Of a DNA stretch of 64,000 bases, positions 20,450 through 29,732 are shown one piece after another. The notes beneath the pieces were generated by a model. The model searched no databases. It saw only the letters and a list, made by a program, of their open reading frames with translations, and was not told the DNA's origin. Position 1 is the first letter of the stretch; the number at the start of each line of letters is the position of its first letter. The position numbers and the translations under genes were made by a program. This DNA comes from Alphaproteobacteria bacterium (lineage in GTDB: Bacteria > Pseudomonadota > Alphaproteobacteria > DSM-16000 > Inquilinaceae), in assembly GCA_028277405.1 (NCBI GenBank), contig JANQGH010000039.1, forward strand, positions 1 through 64,000, given 5' to 3'.

Positions 20450-20839
20450 TCAACCGCCGATCGGTGTGCAGAGTTCGACCGTGTTGCCCAAAGGGTCGGC
20501 GACGTAAGAGACCGTCTGCCCCCACGGCATTTCTGCGGGCGGCTTGCGCTCCGCGGCACCGGCTTCAAGCGCCGTTCGGTGGGCCGCGGCCACATCGTCG
20601 GTCACGAGCGCGATTTCGAATGCCGGCGCATCGTCCTCGGCCCGCTGTCTGCGGAAGCCGAAACCGTGGCTGCCGGCCAGGTCTTCGCGCGCGAACGCCA
20701 GCGTCGTCTCGCCGGTTTTCAGCTCCGCATACGTGCCGCTGTCATGGACGAAGCCACGGTCCAGGCCAAAGGCCCGCTCATAGAAATCCAGCGCAGCATC
20801 GATGTCCGGCACATAGAGAATGATGTATCCCAGCTTCAT
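20450..20839 (-). CDS. VOC (glyoxalase/bleomycin-resistance) family protein
   Basis: This single-domain VOC protein has about 129 residues and two beta-alpha-beta-beta-beta half-modules: LGYIILYVPDIDAALDFYER and, later, VSYVADPLGNTVELCTP with the C-terminal metal-ligand Glu. It could be a dioxygenase, isomerase or binding protein; the substrate is unknown. An upstream in-frame start exists at 20902, but MKLGYIIL at 20837-20839 is where homology begins. It lies 60 bp downstream of ribH, possibly in the same transcript. Confidence 0.8.
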   Translation of the reverse strand: MKLGYIILYVPDIDAALDFYERAFGLDRGFVHDSGTYAELKTGETTLAFAREDLAGSHGFGFRRQRAEDDAPAFEIALVTDDVAAAHRTALEAGAAERKPPAEMPWGQTVSYVADPLGNTVELCTPIGG

Positions 20840-20898
20840 GAAGGGTCTCTGTTCCGCGTTTCCCTGAACAGGAACATAACAAGAACATCGTGGTGCGG

Positions 20899-21333
20899 TC
20901 AAGCCGCGATCGCCGCTCGTGTCTTGGTAATCCCCAAGGCAGCAGCGGCTGCCTCCCGGCCCTTCACCACGAAGTGTTCCCGGAATATGGCGGTGTGGTG
21001 TTCGGTCTCTTGGTACTGGTGCGGCGTCAGCGAGACAGAAAGTACCGGCACCCCGGTCTCCAGACCCGCCTGCATCAAGCCGTTCACGACCGCCTGCGCG
21101 ACGAACTCATGTCGGTAGATGCCGCCATCGACAACAAAGGCCGCCGCGACAACCGCCGCGTAACGCCCTGACTTTGCCAGATCTCGCGCCAGCAAGGGCA
21201 TCTCGAACGCGCCGGGGACATCGAAGACGTCGACATCTTCCTCCGGCACCTTCTGAAGGAAGCCAACCAAGGCCTGGTCGACGATGTCTGCGTGCCAGCC
21301 TGCCTTGATGAAGGCGTAATGGTTGTGTGTCAC
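20899..21333 (-). CDS. ribH: 6,7-dimethyl-8-ribityllumazine synthase, RibH2 type
   Basis: Lumazine synthase condenses the ribityl-pyrimidine with dihydroxybutanone phosphate in the next-to-last step of riboflavin synthesis. The 144-residue protein shows KAGWHADIVDQAL, FDVPGAFEMPLLARDL, GGIYRHEFVAQAVVNGLM (with the catalytic His) and VPVLSVSLTPHQY. The WHADIVD and LTPHQYQE stretches point to the RibH2 (decameric, Brucella-like) type. The true start is GTG 21331-21333, preceded by AAAGGAGATC. A longer frame from 21423 begins inside the riboswitch and is not real. Confidence 0.94.
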   Translation of the reverse strand: MTHNHYAFIKAGWHADIVDQALVGFLQKVPEEDVDVFDVPGAFEMPLLARDLAKSGRYAAVVAAAFVVDGGIYRHEFVAQAVVNGLMQAGLETGVPVLSVSLTPHQYQETEHHTAIFREHFVVKGREAAAAALGITKTRAAIAA

Positions 21334-21375
21334 TGTGATCTCCTTTCGTGATGACTCGTCACCCAAGGCGATCAC

Positions 21376-21411
21376 GTGCAGTGCTCCGGGCCGTTGGCCG
21401 GAAACCTGCAC
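21376..21411 (-). promoter_or_regulatory. Hairpin in the ribH leader (riboswitch expression platform)
   Basis: Directly after the FMN aptamer lies an imperfect hairpin with GTGCAG/CTGCAC outer arms and a CCGG/CCGG inner stem. It ends about 30 bases before the AAAGGAG ribosome-binding site. There is no U-run after it, so an intrinsic-terminator role is unlikely. Control of translation, or an antiterminator partner, is more plausible. Confidence 0.45.
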
Positions 21412-21554
21412 ATTCTCTTCCATCCGGACTATGACCGTCGGCCCAGGAGTCTCACCTGGTCTGCTTGACCCTCAGATCATGTGGCTGAGGCGCTCGCGGG
21501 CTTGCAAGTCTGATTGCTTACCGTCGGTGGGGAGTTCCGCCCCGCCCTGAGAAC
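21412..21554 (-). promoter_or_regulatory. FMN riboswitch (RFN element) upstream of ribH
   Basis: The minus strand reads through the full conserved RFN element. The 5' portion is TTCTCAGGGCGGGG, then ACTCCCCACCGACGGTAA, then AGCCCGCGAGCG. Later come CAGGTGAGACTCCTGG, GCCGACGGTCATAGTCCGG and a closing GGAAGAGAAT that pairs with the opening TTCTC (P1). All core aptamer segments known from E. coli ribB-type RFN elements are present. It should sense FMN and lower ribH expression when FMN is high. Confidence 0.95.
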
Positions 21555-21652
21555 AGCGGCAACTTATAGGCAAGGATTGCGTCGGCACAAGGCAAGAACG
21601 AACCCGACCCTGGCCGCGCGGCGAAGTTGGGTCACTTCGAACTCAAACGATC

Positions 21653-22417
21653 TCATTCGGCCTTGGTCGCCTTGAACCTGAGCCGCACATAGTCGACGGA
21701 CCATTGGCCCTGGTCGTCCCGCAAGGCTGGCTCCAGCAGGTCCACGATGGCGGCGATCGCGGGTGTTCGGTGGTGATCGTCCAAGCGATTGAGGAAACCT
21801 TCGGCGAAAACGGCAAGCCAGCCCTCGATATCCGTCGGCAGTGGCGTCGGACGGGGGAACAACTGGCTCTCCTCGACGGTGAAGCCATGGCTTTCCAGCC
21901 GCGTTCGATAGGCCTCTGCGGTCGGAAAGTACCAACCCAACTCGCGCCACTTCACGCCGTGACGCTGCAGGACGGCGCGCAGCGCGGTGGTCACGGCCGC
22001 GATGTTGCCGTGGCCGCCGAACTCACCGACGAAACGGCCGCCCGGTTTCAGCACACGGCTGACGCCGCGCAGGACGCCGTCGGCGTCCGGCATCCAATGC
22101 AGCGCGGCGTTGGAGAACACGGCATCGAAACTCTCGGGCTCGAACGGCAGATCCTGGCCGTCGCCATGGACGACATCCAGGCCCCTTGCCCGCGCGCTGG
22201 CGACGAAGGCCTCGCCGGCGTCGATGCCCAGCACGTCGACCTGCCTGCCGGCGATCACTTCGGTCAGCGCGCCGTCGCCGCAGCCGAGGTCGAGAATACG
22301 CTCGCCCGGCCTTGGGTCGAGCAAATCGACCACCGGGCCGCCAAGGTCGGACACATAGCGAACATGGCGGTGATAGCTGTCCGCCTGCCATTCGGGTTTA
22401 TCCAAATGCTCGTTCAT
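21653..22417 (-). CDS. Class I SAM-dependent methyltransferase (trans-aconitate methyltransferase-like)
   Basis: This 254-residue soluble methyltransferase has a clear SAM-binding motif I ([15 protein letters not shown], about 41-55). The motif II/III region is [23 protein letters not shown] and a [12 protein letters not shown] motif follows. The FSNAALHW sequence and overall length resemble the trans-aconitate 2-methyltransferase (Tam) and malonyl-ACP methyltransferase-like group. The C-terminal substrate region is not diagnostic. It is divergent from trmFO, 65 bp apart. Confidence 0.85.
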   Translation of the reverse strand: MNEHLDKPEWQADSYHRHVRYVSDLGGPVVDLLDPRPGERILDLGCGDGALTEVIAGRQVDVLGIDAGEAFVASARARGLDVVHGDGQDLPFEPESFDAVFSNAALHWMPDADGVLRGVSRVLKPGGRFVGEFGGHGNIAAVTTALRAVLQRHGVKWRELGWYFPTAEAYRTRLESHGFTVEESQLFPRPTPLPTDIEGWLAVFAEGFLNRLDDHHRTPAIAAIVDLLEPALRDDQGQWSVDYVRLRFKATKAE

Positions 22418-22482
22418 CGCGTTGCTCGGCCGGTAGTTCCAACGGTTGTGTCATAGCCGGCTTGGGCCTATCTGTTCCAGCC

Positions 22483-23847
22483 ATGGATCACCCTATTCAC
22501 ATCATTGGCGGCGGCCTGGCCGGCAGCGAAGCCGCCTGGCAGATCGCCCAGACGGGCCACCCGGTCGCCCTGCACGAGATGCGCCCGACGGTTGGCACGG
22601 ACGCGCATCAAACAGATGGGCTGGCGGAGTTGGTCTGTTCGAACTCCTTCCGCTCCGACGATTGGGAGAGCAATGCCGTCGGCCTGCTGCACGAGGAGAT
22701 GCGGCGCTGCGGTTCGCTGATCCTGGCTCAGGGCGATGCCAACAAGGTGCCGGCGGGCGGCGCCCTCGCGGTCGATCGCGACGGTTTCTCCGAGGACGTC
22801 ACGCGCGCGCTGGCCGGACACCCGCTGGTTATGATCGAGCGCGGCGAGATCGCAGGCCTGCCGCCAGCCGACTGGGACAGCGTCATCGTGGCCACCGGCC
22901 CCCTCACCTCGCCCGCCCTGGCCGGCGCGATCCAGGAACTGACCGGCGAGGCGGAGCTGTCCTTCTTCGACGCCATCGCGCCGATCGTCTATCGCGACAG
23001 CATCGATTTCGACCAGGCCTGGTTCCAGTCACGCTATGACAAGCCTGGCCCCGGCGGCACCGGCAAGGACTACATCAACTGCCCGCTCGATCGGGACCAG
23101 TACGAGGCCTTCATCGCCGCCTTGCTTGAGGCGCCGAAGACCGAGTTCAAGGAATGGGAGCGCGAGACGCCCTATTTCGAGGGCTGCCTGCCGATCGAGG
23201 TGATGGCGGAACGCGGGCCGGAGACCTTGCGCTACGGGCCTATGAAGCCGGTCGGTCTGACCAACCCGCATCGCGAGGAACGGCCCCATGCCGTGGTGCA
23301 ACTGCGCCAGGACAATGCGCTGGGCACGCTCTACAACATCGTCGGTTTTCAGACGAAGCTGAAGTACGGTGAGCAAAAGCGGATCTTTCAGATGATCCCT
23401 GGGCTGCAGAATGCCGAGTTCGCGCGGCTTGGCGGCATCCACCGCAACACGTTCCTGAACAGCCCGAAACTGCTCGACCCCGAACTGCGCCTGAAAGCCC
23501 AGCCGCGGCTGCGCTTCGCTGGCCAGGTCACCGGCGTGGAAGGCTATGTCGAAAGCGCCGCGATCGGTCTCTTGGCCGGCCGGTTCGCGGTTGCCGAACG
23601 GCGCGGCCAGCCCGTCCGCCCACCGCCCCGCACGACGGCGCTGGGCGCCTTGCTTGGCCATATCACCGGCGGTGCGGAGGCCGAAACCTTTCAGCCGATG
23701 AATGTCAATTTCGGCCTGTTCCCGGAACCCGAGGGCGTGCGGCGCGGCCGGCGCGGCAAGGCAGATCGTAAGCGCGCTTATGCTCTACGCGCCCTGGCCG
23801 ACCTGGACGGCTGGCTCGGCAAGCCGGCGGCCACGGCTGCGGAGTAA
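22483..23847 (+). CDS. trmFO: Methylenetetrahydrofolate-tRNA-(uracil-5-)-methyltransferase TrmFO
   Basis: TrmFO uses FAD and methylene-tetrahydrofolate to make 5-methyluridine at tRNA position 54. The 454-residue protein begins with the FAD-binding [15 protein letters not shown]. It has the conserved [14 protein letters not shown] segment (Cys52) and [14 protein letters not shown] holding the catalytic Cys (about residue 235, Cys226 in B. subtilis). Also present are PMKPVGL and NVNFGLFP near the C-terminus. The frame is open upstream to 22186, but ATG 22483 (MDHPIHII) matches the family start. TrmFO replaces SAM-dependent TrmA in many alphaproteobacteria. Confidence 0.95.
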   Translation: MDHPIHIIGGGLAGSEAAWQIAQTGHPVALHEMRPTVGTDAHQTDGLAELVCSNSFRSDDWESNAVGLLHEEMRRCGSLILAQGDANKVPAGGALAVDRDGFSEDVTRALAGHPLVMIERGEIAGLPPADWDSVIVATGPLTSPALAGAIQELTGEAELSFFDAIAPIVYRDSIDFDQAWFQSRYDKPGPGGTGKDYINCPLDRDQYEAFIAALLEAPKTEFKEWERETPYFEGCLPIEVMAERGPETLRYGPMKPVGLTNPHREERPHAVVQLRQDNALGTLYNIVGFQTKLKYGEQKRIFQMIPGLQNAEFARLGGIHRNTFLNSPKLLDPELRLKAQPRLRFAGQVTGVEGYVESAAIGLLAGRFAVAERRGQPVRPPPRTTALGALLGHITGGAEAETFQPMNVNFGLFPEPEGVRRGRRGKADRKRAYALRALADLDGWLGKPAATAAE

Positions 23848-23867
23848 TCGCCCCTTGGTCAGGCGGT

Positions 23868-24938
23868 TTAATCTGTCAAGATCCTGATCAAGGTCGACGC
23901 AAGACGGTCGGCGTCCCACCGCGTCCAGGTTTCGTTGATCTTGATGGCAAGTTTGCGATTTGACGGTGCGGGCAGCTTCACGCCCTCACGATCGGCCGCC
24001 GCATCAAGCCGACCCTTGTCCAGGTCCGCCACCGGACCGCCCAGCAGAAATATGTTGGTGCCGTCTTCGATCCGCTCGACCGTGATGCGATCGTCCGCCG
24101 ACAACTGGTCGATGACAGCCTCGCTGCGCTCGATCGCGGCGCGCCATCGGTCCAAATGGCCCGGCAGGTGATCCAGCGCCAGCAACGCCGCCGGCCACGA
24201 CTGATAAAGGCCGCCACCAAAACGGCGTCGGTCGTGGTAGAGGTCGTCCAGCATCTCAGCGTCACCGGCAATCACGCAGCCGAACGGCGCACCGAGATAC
24301 TTATAAAGCGAGACATAGACCAGATCATACGGCGCCACGATCTCGGCCGGTTCACGACCGATGTAGGCCGCCTCGATCATCATCCGGGCGCCGTCATAAA
24401 ACAGCGGTGTGCCGTCGCCCTTGGCCAGCGCGACGATTTTGGCCAGTTCCTCAGGCGGAAAGCGGGCGCCGTGATGCCGGCGCACCGGGCTTTCGATCGC
24501 GATACCGGCAAGTTTCGTAGCCACGCGGGCATTGGCACAGCGCGCGATCTCTCCGCGTACCGCGGCGGCCGAGTAGCCGACGCCGGCATCGTTCAGCGGC
24601 ACCATGGTGAAGCCGCCAAGCTGGCTGAGATTGTCGCCGCTGTCGTTGAACAGGTGGCTGTCCCGGTGCACGACGATCCGCCCGCCGGCCGTGCCGCCGA
24701 GAAGGCGCAAGGCCAGCAGATTGGCCAACGTGCCAGTCGGAAACATCACCGCCCGCTCCTTGCCCAGAAGCTCGGCCATCGCCTGTTCCAGCGCCGTAAC
24801 CGCGCCGCCATTGCTGTAGTAGTCTGCTTCGGTGGACCCGTCGGCGGTCAACTCGGCCAGGCGCGCACTCATTTGGCGGGGCGACAATTCCGGCCCGTCA
24901 TGGGCGAACGAGACCTCGAAATCCGGTTTCGCCGTCAT
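23868..24938 (-). CDS. Threonine aldolase-like PLP enzyme (beta-eliminating lyase family)
   Basis: This 356-residue fold-type I PLP enzyme is of the threonine aldolase/beta-eliminating lyase group. Visible are the phosphate-binding FPTGTLANLLAL, the cofactor-contacting LFYDGARM (Asp182, Arg185) and the Schiff-base lysine in VSLYKYLGAPFG (Lys213). Low-specificity threonine aldolases cleave beta-hydroxy-amino acids to glycine plus an aldehyde. It is the last gene of the ABC-transporter catabolic operon, and its start overlaps the stop of the VOC gene (TAATG). It may process a hydroxy-amino acid released by the upstream enzymes. Confidence 0.85.
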   Translation of the reverse strand: MTAKPDFEVSFAHDGPELSPRQMSARLAELTADGSTEADYYSNGGAVTALEQAMAELLGKERAVMFPTGTLANLLALRLLGGTAGGRIVVHRDSHLFNDSGDNLSQLGGFTMVPLNDAGVGYSAAAVRGEIARCANARVATKLAGIAIESPVRRHHGARFPPEELAKIVALAKGDGTPLFYDGARMMIEAAYIGREPAEIVAPYDLVYVSLYKYLGAPFGCVIAGDAEMLDDLYHDRRRFGGGLYQSWPAALLALDHLPGHLDRWRAAIERSEAVIDQLSADDRITVERIEDGTNIFLLGGPVADLDKGRLDAAADREGVKLPAPSNRKLAIKINETWTRWDADRLASTLIRILTD

Positions 24939-25813
24939 TAGTCCGAGGCTCTCTGTTCAACGAAATCGATCACCGAACCCTCCGCTTCATCCGGCAACAC
25001 CCGCAGGCGATCGCCCACCCTTTCGGCATCGACCCGGTCCCTGGCGAGACAATCTGCAGCGGCGGCAAGACTACCAACTGTAAAGCTGGCCGCGATCGCG
25101 CTTGGCACCACGGGGGCTGTCACGCCGGGAAAAGCCTTTGCCGCGGCTGCCTCCGTCATCACGTCGATCCAAGCGCCATCGGCGAGCGGGAAGCGGCTGC
25201 CATGCGGCCCCGACGTCTCGGCCAACCCCAGCCGAGCCAGCCGGCCAGCGGTTACCGCGGCATCGTCGGACACGATCGTGGCGCTTTGCAAACCGACCGC
25301 CGTATTCGGGTGGTCGAGCAATGGTTCCTGCCACAAGACCTCCGGCGTCAGGTGCTGGATGGCGAACAGTTCGACCTCCGGCATCGCGGTGTCGTCTAGG
25401 TAGACGATCCTGAAGGCACCGTGCTTCGTGCCGCCGCCGGCCAGCGGCACATCGCGGCCCAGCGTGACGGCCGGCTGGCACCCGTCCGTCGCAGTGCGCC
25501 ACGCCTTCTCAACGGAGCTTGCATCATCGCAACCCAGAGCGAACAGTTGCAGACCAGTGTAGCGCTCCAGCCGTTTGGCGATGGATGCATGCGGCAGAGC
25601 CGGATCGGTGACGCCCAGCAGTTCCAGATAGCCTTGACGCAGCATGATGCAGTGGTTGCCCGAGCCCAGGGGCTCAAACGGGCCGTCCGGCGTGGCCTGC
25701 TTCTTGTGCGAACTGCGCGGGGTCAGCCGGAAACCAAGCCGCCGATAGGCCTCGAAGGCCCGGTCGAGATCGGGTACGACGATGCCGACATGGTCGAGGG
25801 TCAGGCCGTCCAC
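24938..25813 (-). CDS. VOC family protein with glyoxalase_3-like domain
   Basis: This protein of about 291 residues is related to the glyoxalase-like PF13468 group. Near the N-terminus it has LDHVGIVVPDLDRAFEAYRR and GSGNHCIMLRQGYLELLGV. A second, weaker module follows (NTAVGLQSATIVSDDAAVTA). Two GTG starts are possible: 25817-25819, overlapping the ligase stop, or 25811-25813, with better spacing after CAGGAG, which I chose. It lies between the acyl-CoA ligase and the aldolase-like gene in one operon. It may act on an operon intermediate; the reaction is unknown. Confidence 0.78.
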   Translation of the reverse strand: MDGLTLDHVGIVVPDLDRAFEAYRRLGFRLTPRSSHKKQATPDGPFEPLGSGNHCIMLRQGYLELLGVTDPALPHASIAKRLERYTGLQLFALGCDDASSVEKAWRTATDGCQPAVTLGRDVPLAGGGTKHGAFRIVYLDDTAMPEVELFAIQHLTPEVLWQEPLLDHPNTAVGLQSATIVSDDAAVTAGRLARLGLAETSGPHGSRFPLADGAWIDVMTEAAAAKAFPGVTAPVVPSAIAASFTVGSLAAAADCLARDRVDAERVGDRLRVLPDEAEGSVIDFVEQRASD

Positions 25814-25815
25814 GA

Positions 25816-27396
25816 TCACCGCTCCTGAGCGCTGCGCGCAATGTCGGCCTCGAAGGCGTCCGCCAACTGTTGCTGCACGATCGTTCGGTCGACCTTGCCG
25901 GCGCCGTTCAGCGGCATTTCGGGCACGATGCAAACGCGGCGCGGATGAGCATAGGCCGGCCCGTTGTCCAGGCAGTAGGCTTTCAAGGCCTGCTCATCGG
26001 CATTGCCTTCCTTCTCCAACATCACCATCGCCACCGGGACATGGCCTTTGACCGGATGGACGACGGGCACGACGCTGGCGTCGAAGACGGAAGGATGGCT
26101 GATCAGCAGGTTCTCGACTTCCTTGGGATAGATGTTCTCGCCGCCGCTGTTGAACATGTCGTCGGTCCGGCCTCGGAAAAAGAAAAATCCGTCTTCGTCG
26201 AGATGGAACAGGTCGCCCGTGGCCAGCCAGCCATCCTTCAGCCGCTTGGCATTGACCTCCGGCAGGTTGTGATAGCCGGGCGTGACGCCGGGATTGCGCA
26301 CCCAGAGTTCGCCGTCGCTTGGGTGCTCGTTGCCATTGGCGTCGACCAGCTTCACCTCGCCCTCCGGCCAGGCGACGCCGCAACTGCCGAACGGCACCGC
26401 GCGCCCGTCGGTCGGCGGCCCGATCATGACCGGACCGCCCTCGGTCAGGCCATAGCTTTCGCTGATGCCGCAGCCGAATGCCTGTTTGACGGCGACCATG
26501 AGTTCCTCCTGCACAGGCGCGGAGCCCAGTTTGAGCGACTCAAGCGCCGAGAAATCGAGGCTCTCGATCAGGTCGCGCTGTTGCAGCAGCAGGGTGAAAA
26601 CGGCCGGCACCGCACCGGCATAGGTGCACCGATACTCCGACAGAACGGTCAGAAAACGGCGCGGCTCGAAATCCGGCAGGATGACCACCGAGCCACCGAT
26701 ATGCAGCATCGGCTTGATCGCGCCCGCCATGGCGTTCTTGTGATAGAGCGGCACAGCGGCCAGCGCCCGCTGGTCGGGACTGCCGGGCCAATAGCGCTGC
26801 ACCGCCCGCGTCCACCAATACTGCCCACCATGCGTCAGAACCACGCCTTTCGGCCGCCCCGTCGAACCCGACGTGTAGGGCTGAAATGACGGGTGATCCG
26901 GCCCGATGGCGGGCGGCGTGAAGTGAGGCGCGGCATCGGCCAGTGCAGCCTCATAGTCCGCCCAGCCGGCGGGCACCTGGTGCAGCGCAATGCGGTGCTC
27001 GATCGACGAACCGTTCACGACATCGACGATCACCCGGTTGCAGGCCGGATCGACCACGGCCGCGCGACACCCCGCATCCGCCAAGATATATTCCAGCGTG
27101 TCGGCGCCCAGCTTGGTGTTCAGCGGCACGGGCACGACGCCCGCGCGCATGGCGCCATACATGATCTCGACGAACTCGTACCGGTTGCCGATGACCATGG
27201 CCAGGCGATCGCCGGGCTTAAGGCCCAGCGCCTTCGTCAGGCTGGCGAAGCGGTTCAGGCGCTCTTCCAGGGTGGCATAGATAACGCGCCGCTCCCGGTC
27301 GCCCGACAGGTCGATCATGGCGACCTTGTCCGGATGCGCGCGGCCGGCCTCGTAGTTCCAATAGCCGAAATTGTCCTTGATCAGATCGGCGTTCAT
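25816..27396 (-). CDS. Acyl-CoA synthetase (AMP-dependent ligase)
   Basis: This 526-residue member of the ANL adenylate-forming family activates a carboxylic acid with ATP and CoA. It contains the phosphate loop YTSGSTGRPKGVVLTH, the ESYGLTEGGPV substrate/adenine motif and GWLATGDLFHLDEDGFFFF with the hinge GRTDDMFNSGGENIYP. The C-terminal catalytic lysine lies in NGAGKVDR. The stop of the preceding oxidoreductase gene overlaps its ATG by 4 bp. A longer frame up to 27510 has no support. In this operon it probably traps an imported or oxidised acid as a CoA thioester; the chain type is not predictable. Confidence 0.9.
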   Translation of the reverse strand: MNADLIKDNFGYWNYEAGRAHPDKVAMIDLSGDRERRVIYATLEERLNRFASLTKALGLKPGDRLAMVIGNRYEFVEIMYGAMRAGVVPVPLNTKLGADTLEYILADAGCRAAVVDPACNRVIVDVVNGSSIEHRIALHQVPAGWADYEAALADAAPHFTPPAIGPDHPSFQPYTSGSTGRPKGVVLTHGGQYWWTRAVQRYWPGSPDQRALAAVPLYHKNAMAGAIKPMLHIGGSVVILPDFEPRRFLTVLSEYRCTYAGAVPAVFTLLLQQRDLIESLDFSALESLKLGSAPVQEELMVAVKQAFGCGISESYGLTEGGPVMIGPPTDGRAVPFGSCGVAWPEGEVKLVDANGNEHPSDGELWVRNPGVTPGYHNLPEVNAKRLKDGWLATGDLFHLDEDGFFFFRGRTDDMFNSGGENIYPKEVENLLISHPSVFDASVVPVVHPVKGHVPVAMVMLEKEGNADEQALKAYCLDNGPAYAHPRRVCIVPEMPLNGAGKVDRTIVQQQLADAFEADIARSAQER

Positions 27397-28946
27397 GCCG
27401 TTGTCCCCTTTGCTCGCGCTGCCGCCGCCCGTCCGGCGATCTCGCCGCCGACAAAACACTCCGCAAGATTGCCGCCGGACATGTAGAGATGCCCGAACAC
27501 GCTGCCGCACTCGCCCGCCGCGTAGAGGCCGGGGATCGGCGCGCCGAAGCTGTGCAGGACACGCTGCTCGGCATCGTGGACCGGGCCGCCTTGCGTGTTC
27601 GAAACGATCGGCCAGATCTGGCCATAGATGAAGGGCGGCCGCCGGATCGGCATCATGCTGGTTGGCGGCCTGCCGAACTCGCCATCCTCCGCCCGCTCGC
27701 AGGCCTGGTTCCAGCGCTCGATGGTCTCGGTTAGAATCTCGAACGGAAGGCCCAGGCCATTTGCCAGGGCTTCGATGTCGCTTGCTTGCCTGAGAATGCC
27801 GAGATCAATTTCGGCGCGGTTATCGGCGCTCCATTCATAGCCGACACCGGCTTCGTGCCAGGTCGGCCTGCCGAACGGATAAAGCTGCCTGCCATCCTCG
27901 TCGGCCAGCAGCCAGGCCGGCAGGGCCGGATAGTCCTGGGTTTCGGGCCGGAAACGGCCTAGCGGCCGGGCGCCCGTATCCTGCAGATAAGGCTCGTACT
28001 CGTTCATGAAGCGTTTGCCGTCGCGATCCAGCAGGATCCACGGCATACGCACCTCGGACGGTGGCCCCTCACCCGGCAGCCAGTCCGGCACCCGCTTGGT
28101 GCGAATGCCAAACGGATAGTCCGGGTCGGGATGGCGGAAGCCGTAGGAGCCGTGGAAGTGCCAGAGGTGCCACAGCCCTGCCCCGGCCTCCTGCGCCAAC
28201 CTGATGCCGTCGCCCGTGTTGTGCCGATAGGCCGCGTTCAAGACCGGTTTCAGGGGCCAAAACTGGTCCTGGAAGTCAGGCGACCCTTCGAATCCGCCGC
28301 ACGCCAAAACCACGCCGCCAAGCGCGCGTATGGGGACACCGGCCTCACCTGCCCCCGCCCAAACGCCGTGGACCGCGCCATCGTCCGCCAACACCAGTCG
28401 CGACGCCGGCGTCGCGCAGCGCACCTCGATGCCGCGCCGTTTCAGGTTCAACTCCATCAAGCGAAACAGGCGCGCACCCTCGGGCGAGCCGCGCACATTC
28501 GGGTAGGTCTCCGCCGCCGAAAAGCCGTCCAGTGCGTCGATGTAGACAAAGCCGAAGGTGCCATGGCCCGGCAGCGGATAGTTGGCGTTGGCCGGCCGCT
28601 TACCCACCGTTGCGCCGAAACCGTCCGCCAGCGCGTCGATGGTCGCGGCGGCGGTCGTCATGCCGTCCGCCAGGCGCCGCAGCACCGGTTCCGGCGCCGT
28701 GCCGCCGTTGGTCGCGGCCAGATACGCGAAGGCCTGGTCGGCGTTCTTGGCGACGCGCACGCCGCCCGCCGAGCAGACGGAGATGCCGCCCGGCTCTGCC
28801 GCCTTTTCCAAGATCAGTACCCGAGCACCCCGATCGTGCGCAGCGATGGCCGCCATCGCGCCGGCATAGCCGCAGCCGACAACGACGACGTCCCAGGTCT
28901 CATCCCACGCCTTAGGCGCCGGCATGCGGATGGGTTGCTGCTGCAT
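27393..28946 (-). CDS. FAD-dependent oxidoreductase (fumarate reductase/ketosteroid dehydrogenase-like)
   Basis: This 517-residue flavoprotein has the FAD_binding_2 architecture. The N-terminal dinucleotide fold is VVVVGCGYAGAMAAIAAHDR, with VLILEKAAEPGGIS carrying the ribose-binding Glu. The C-terminal FAD segment is GLYAAGECGSVFGHLYMSGG. Relatives include 3-ketosteroid 1-dehydrogenase, urocanate reductase and fumarate reductase, which oxidise or reduce C-C bonds next to a carbonyl or carboxyl. No signal peptide is evident, so it is cytosolic. It lies 6 bp from the creatininase gene and overlaps the ligase. Confidence 0.88.
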   Translation of the reverse strand: MQQQPIRMPAPKAWDETWDVVVVGCGYAGAMAAIAAHDRGARVLILEKAAEPGGISVCSAGGVRVAKNADQAFAYLAATNGGTAPEPVLRRLADGMTTAAATIDALADGFGATVGKRPANANYPLPGHGTFGFVYIDALDGFSAAETYPNVRGSPEGARLFRLMELNLKRRGIEVRCATPASRLVLADDGAVHGVWAGAGEAGVPIRALGGVVLACGGFEGSPDFQDQFWPLKPVLNAAYRHNTGDGIRLAQEAGAGLWHLWHFHGSYGFRHPDPDYPFGIRTKRVPDWLPGEGPPSEVRMPWILLDRDGKRFMNEYEPYLQDTGARPLGRFRPETQDYPALPAWLLADEDGRQLYPFGRPTWHEAGVGYEWSADNRAEIDLGILRQASDIEALANGLGLPFEILTETIERWNQACERAEDGEFGRPPTSMMPIRRPPFIYGQIWPIVSNTQGGPVHDAEQRVLHSFGAPIPGLYAAGECGSVFGHLYMSGGNLAECFVGGEIAGRAAAARAKGTTA

Positions 28947-28952
28947 CGTCGA

Positions 28953-29720
28953 TCAGGAGCCCAGCGCGTCGGGGAAGATGGCGCGCAAGCCGTCGATCAG
29001 GTCCGCCGCCATGGCCGACAGGATTCGCTCGCCCTTCTCAACCGTGGCCAGGGTCGGGTCGCCCCGCACGCCGGTGATCGAGTAGTCGACGCCGGAATTC
29101 GGATCGCCATCGAACGTTGACGGGGCGCGGAAAACGGTACCCGGCTGGTCCAGCATATTGCCATAGTCCGGCACCGCCTTTTCGAAGCGCACGACGTCGC
29201 GGTCGATCGCCATGATCATGGAGGTCTCGGATTCGTCCCCATGGCCGCCCAGCTTTTGGTCAAGAATGGCGCGCTCGCCGTGGCCCAGATTGCGAATATC
29301 GGCAACATGGACGCGCGTGCCATTCTCGTTCAGCAGGTTGCGGGCGGCGAGCTGGACAACCGGTTCCGTCGACACGCCCGTGTTCAGGATCGCAAGATTG
29401 CGCACGCCGTCCGCAACGAATTTGGCCAGAATGTCGCGCAACACGGCCTCGAACGTCGCTGACTGCAAGTGCTGGCTGCCGGGATAGCGCACGAAGGCCG
29501 GGTAGAAGCCGAAATCCACCACCGGCGCCGCGACAATCGGCAGGTCGGCCAGGACGCGGTTGGTCAACGCGCGCGCGACCAGCCAGTCGGTATTCAGCGG
29601 CAGATGGTGCCCGTGCTCCTTCGAGATCGCGCCAATTGGCACCAGCACCGGCGCGCCGCCATCGAACCAGGCCTTGGCCTCGACCCAGGTCAGCGTTTCA
29701 AGCCAGACTCCCTCCGCCAT
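28953..29720 (-). CDS. Creatininase-family metal-dependent amidohydrolase
   Basis: This 255-residue protein is of the creatininase/formamide hydrolase family, binuclear metalloenzymes that open lactam or amide bonds. The N-terminal metal-ligand cluster lies in PIGAISKEHGHHLPLNTDW (Glu, His, Asp ligands), and GGHGDESETSMIMAI supplies further ligands around residue 168. Relatives include creatinine amidohydrolase, MftE peptidase and FAPy-deformylase. Its place between an ABC importer and an oxidoreductase suggests that the imported compound contains a cyclic or linear amide. Confidence 0.87.
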   Translation of the reverse strand: MAEGVWLETLTWVEAKAWFDGGAPVLVPIGAISKEHGHHLPLNTDWLVARALTNRVLADLPIVAAPVVDFGFYPAFVRYPGSQHLQSATFEAVLRDILAKFVADGVRNLAILNTGVSTEPVVQLAARNLLNENGTRVHVADIRNLGHGERAILDQKLGGHGDESETSMIMAIDRDVVRFEKAVPDYGNMLDQPGTVFRAPSTFDGDPNSGVDYSITGVRGDPTLATVEKGERILSAMAADLIDGLRAIFPDALGS

Positions 29721-29732
29721 CTCAGCCCCTCC

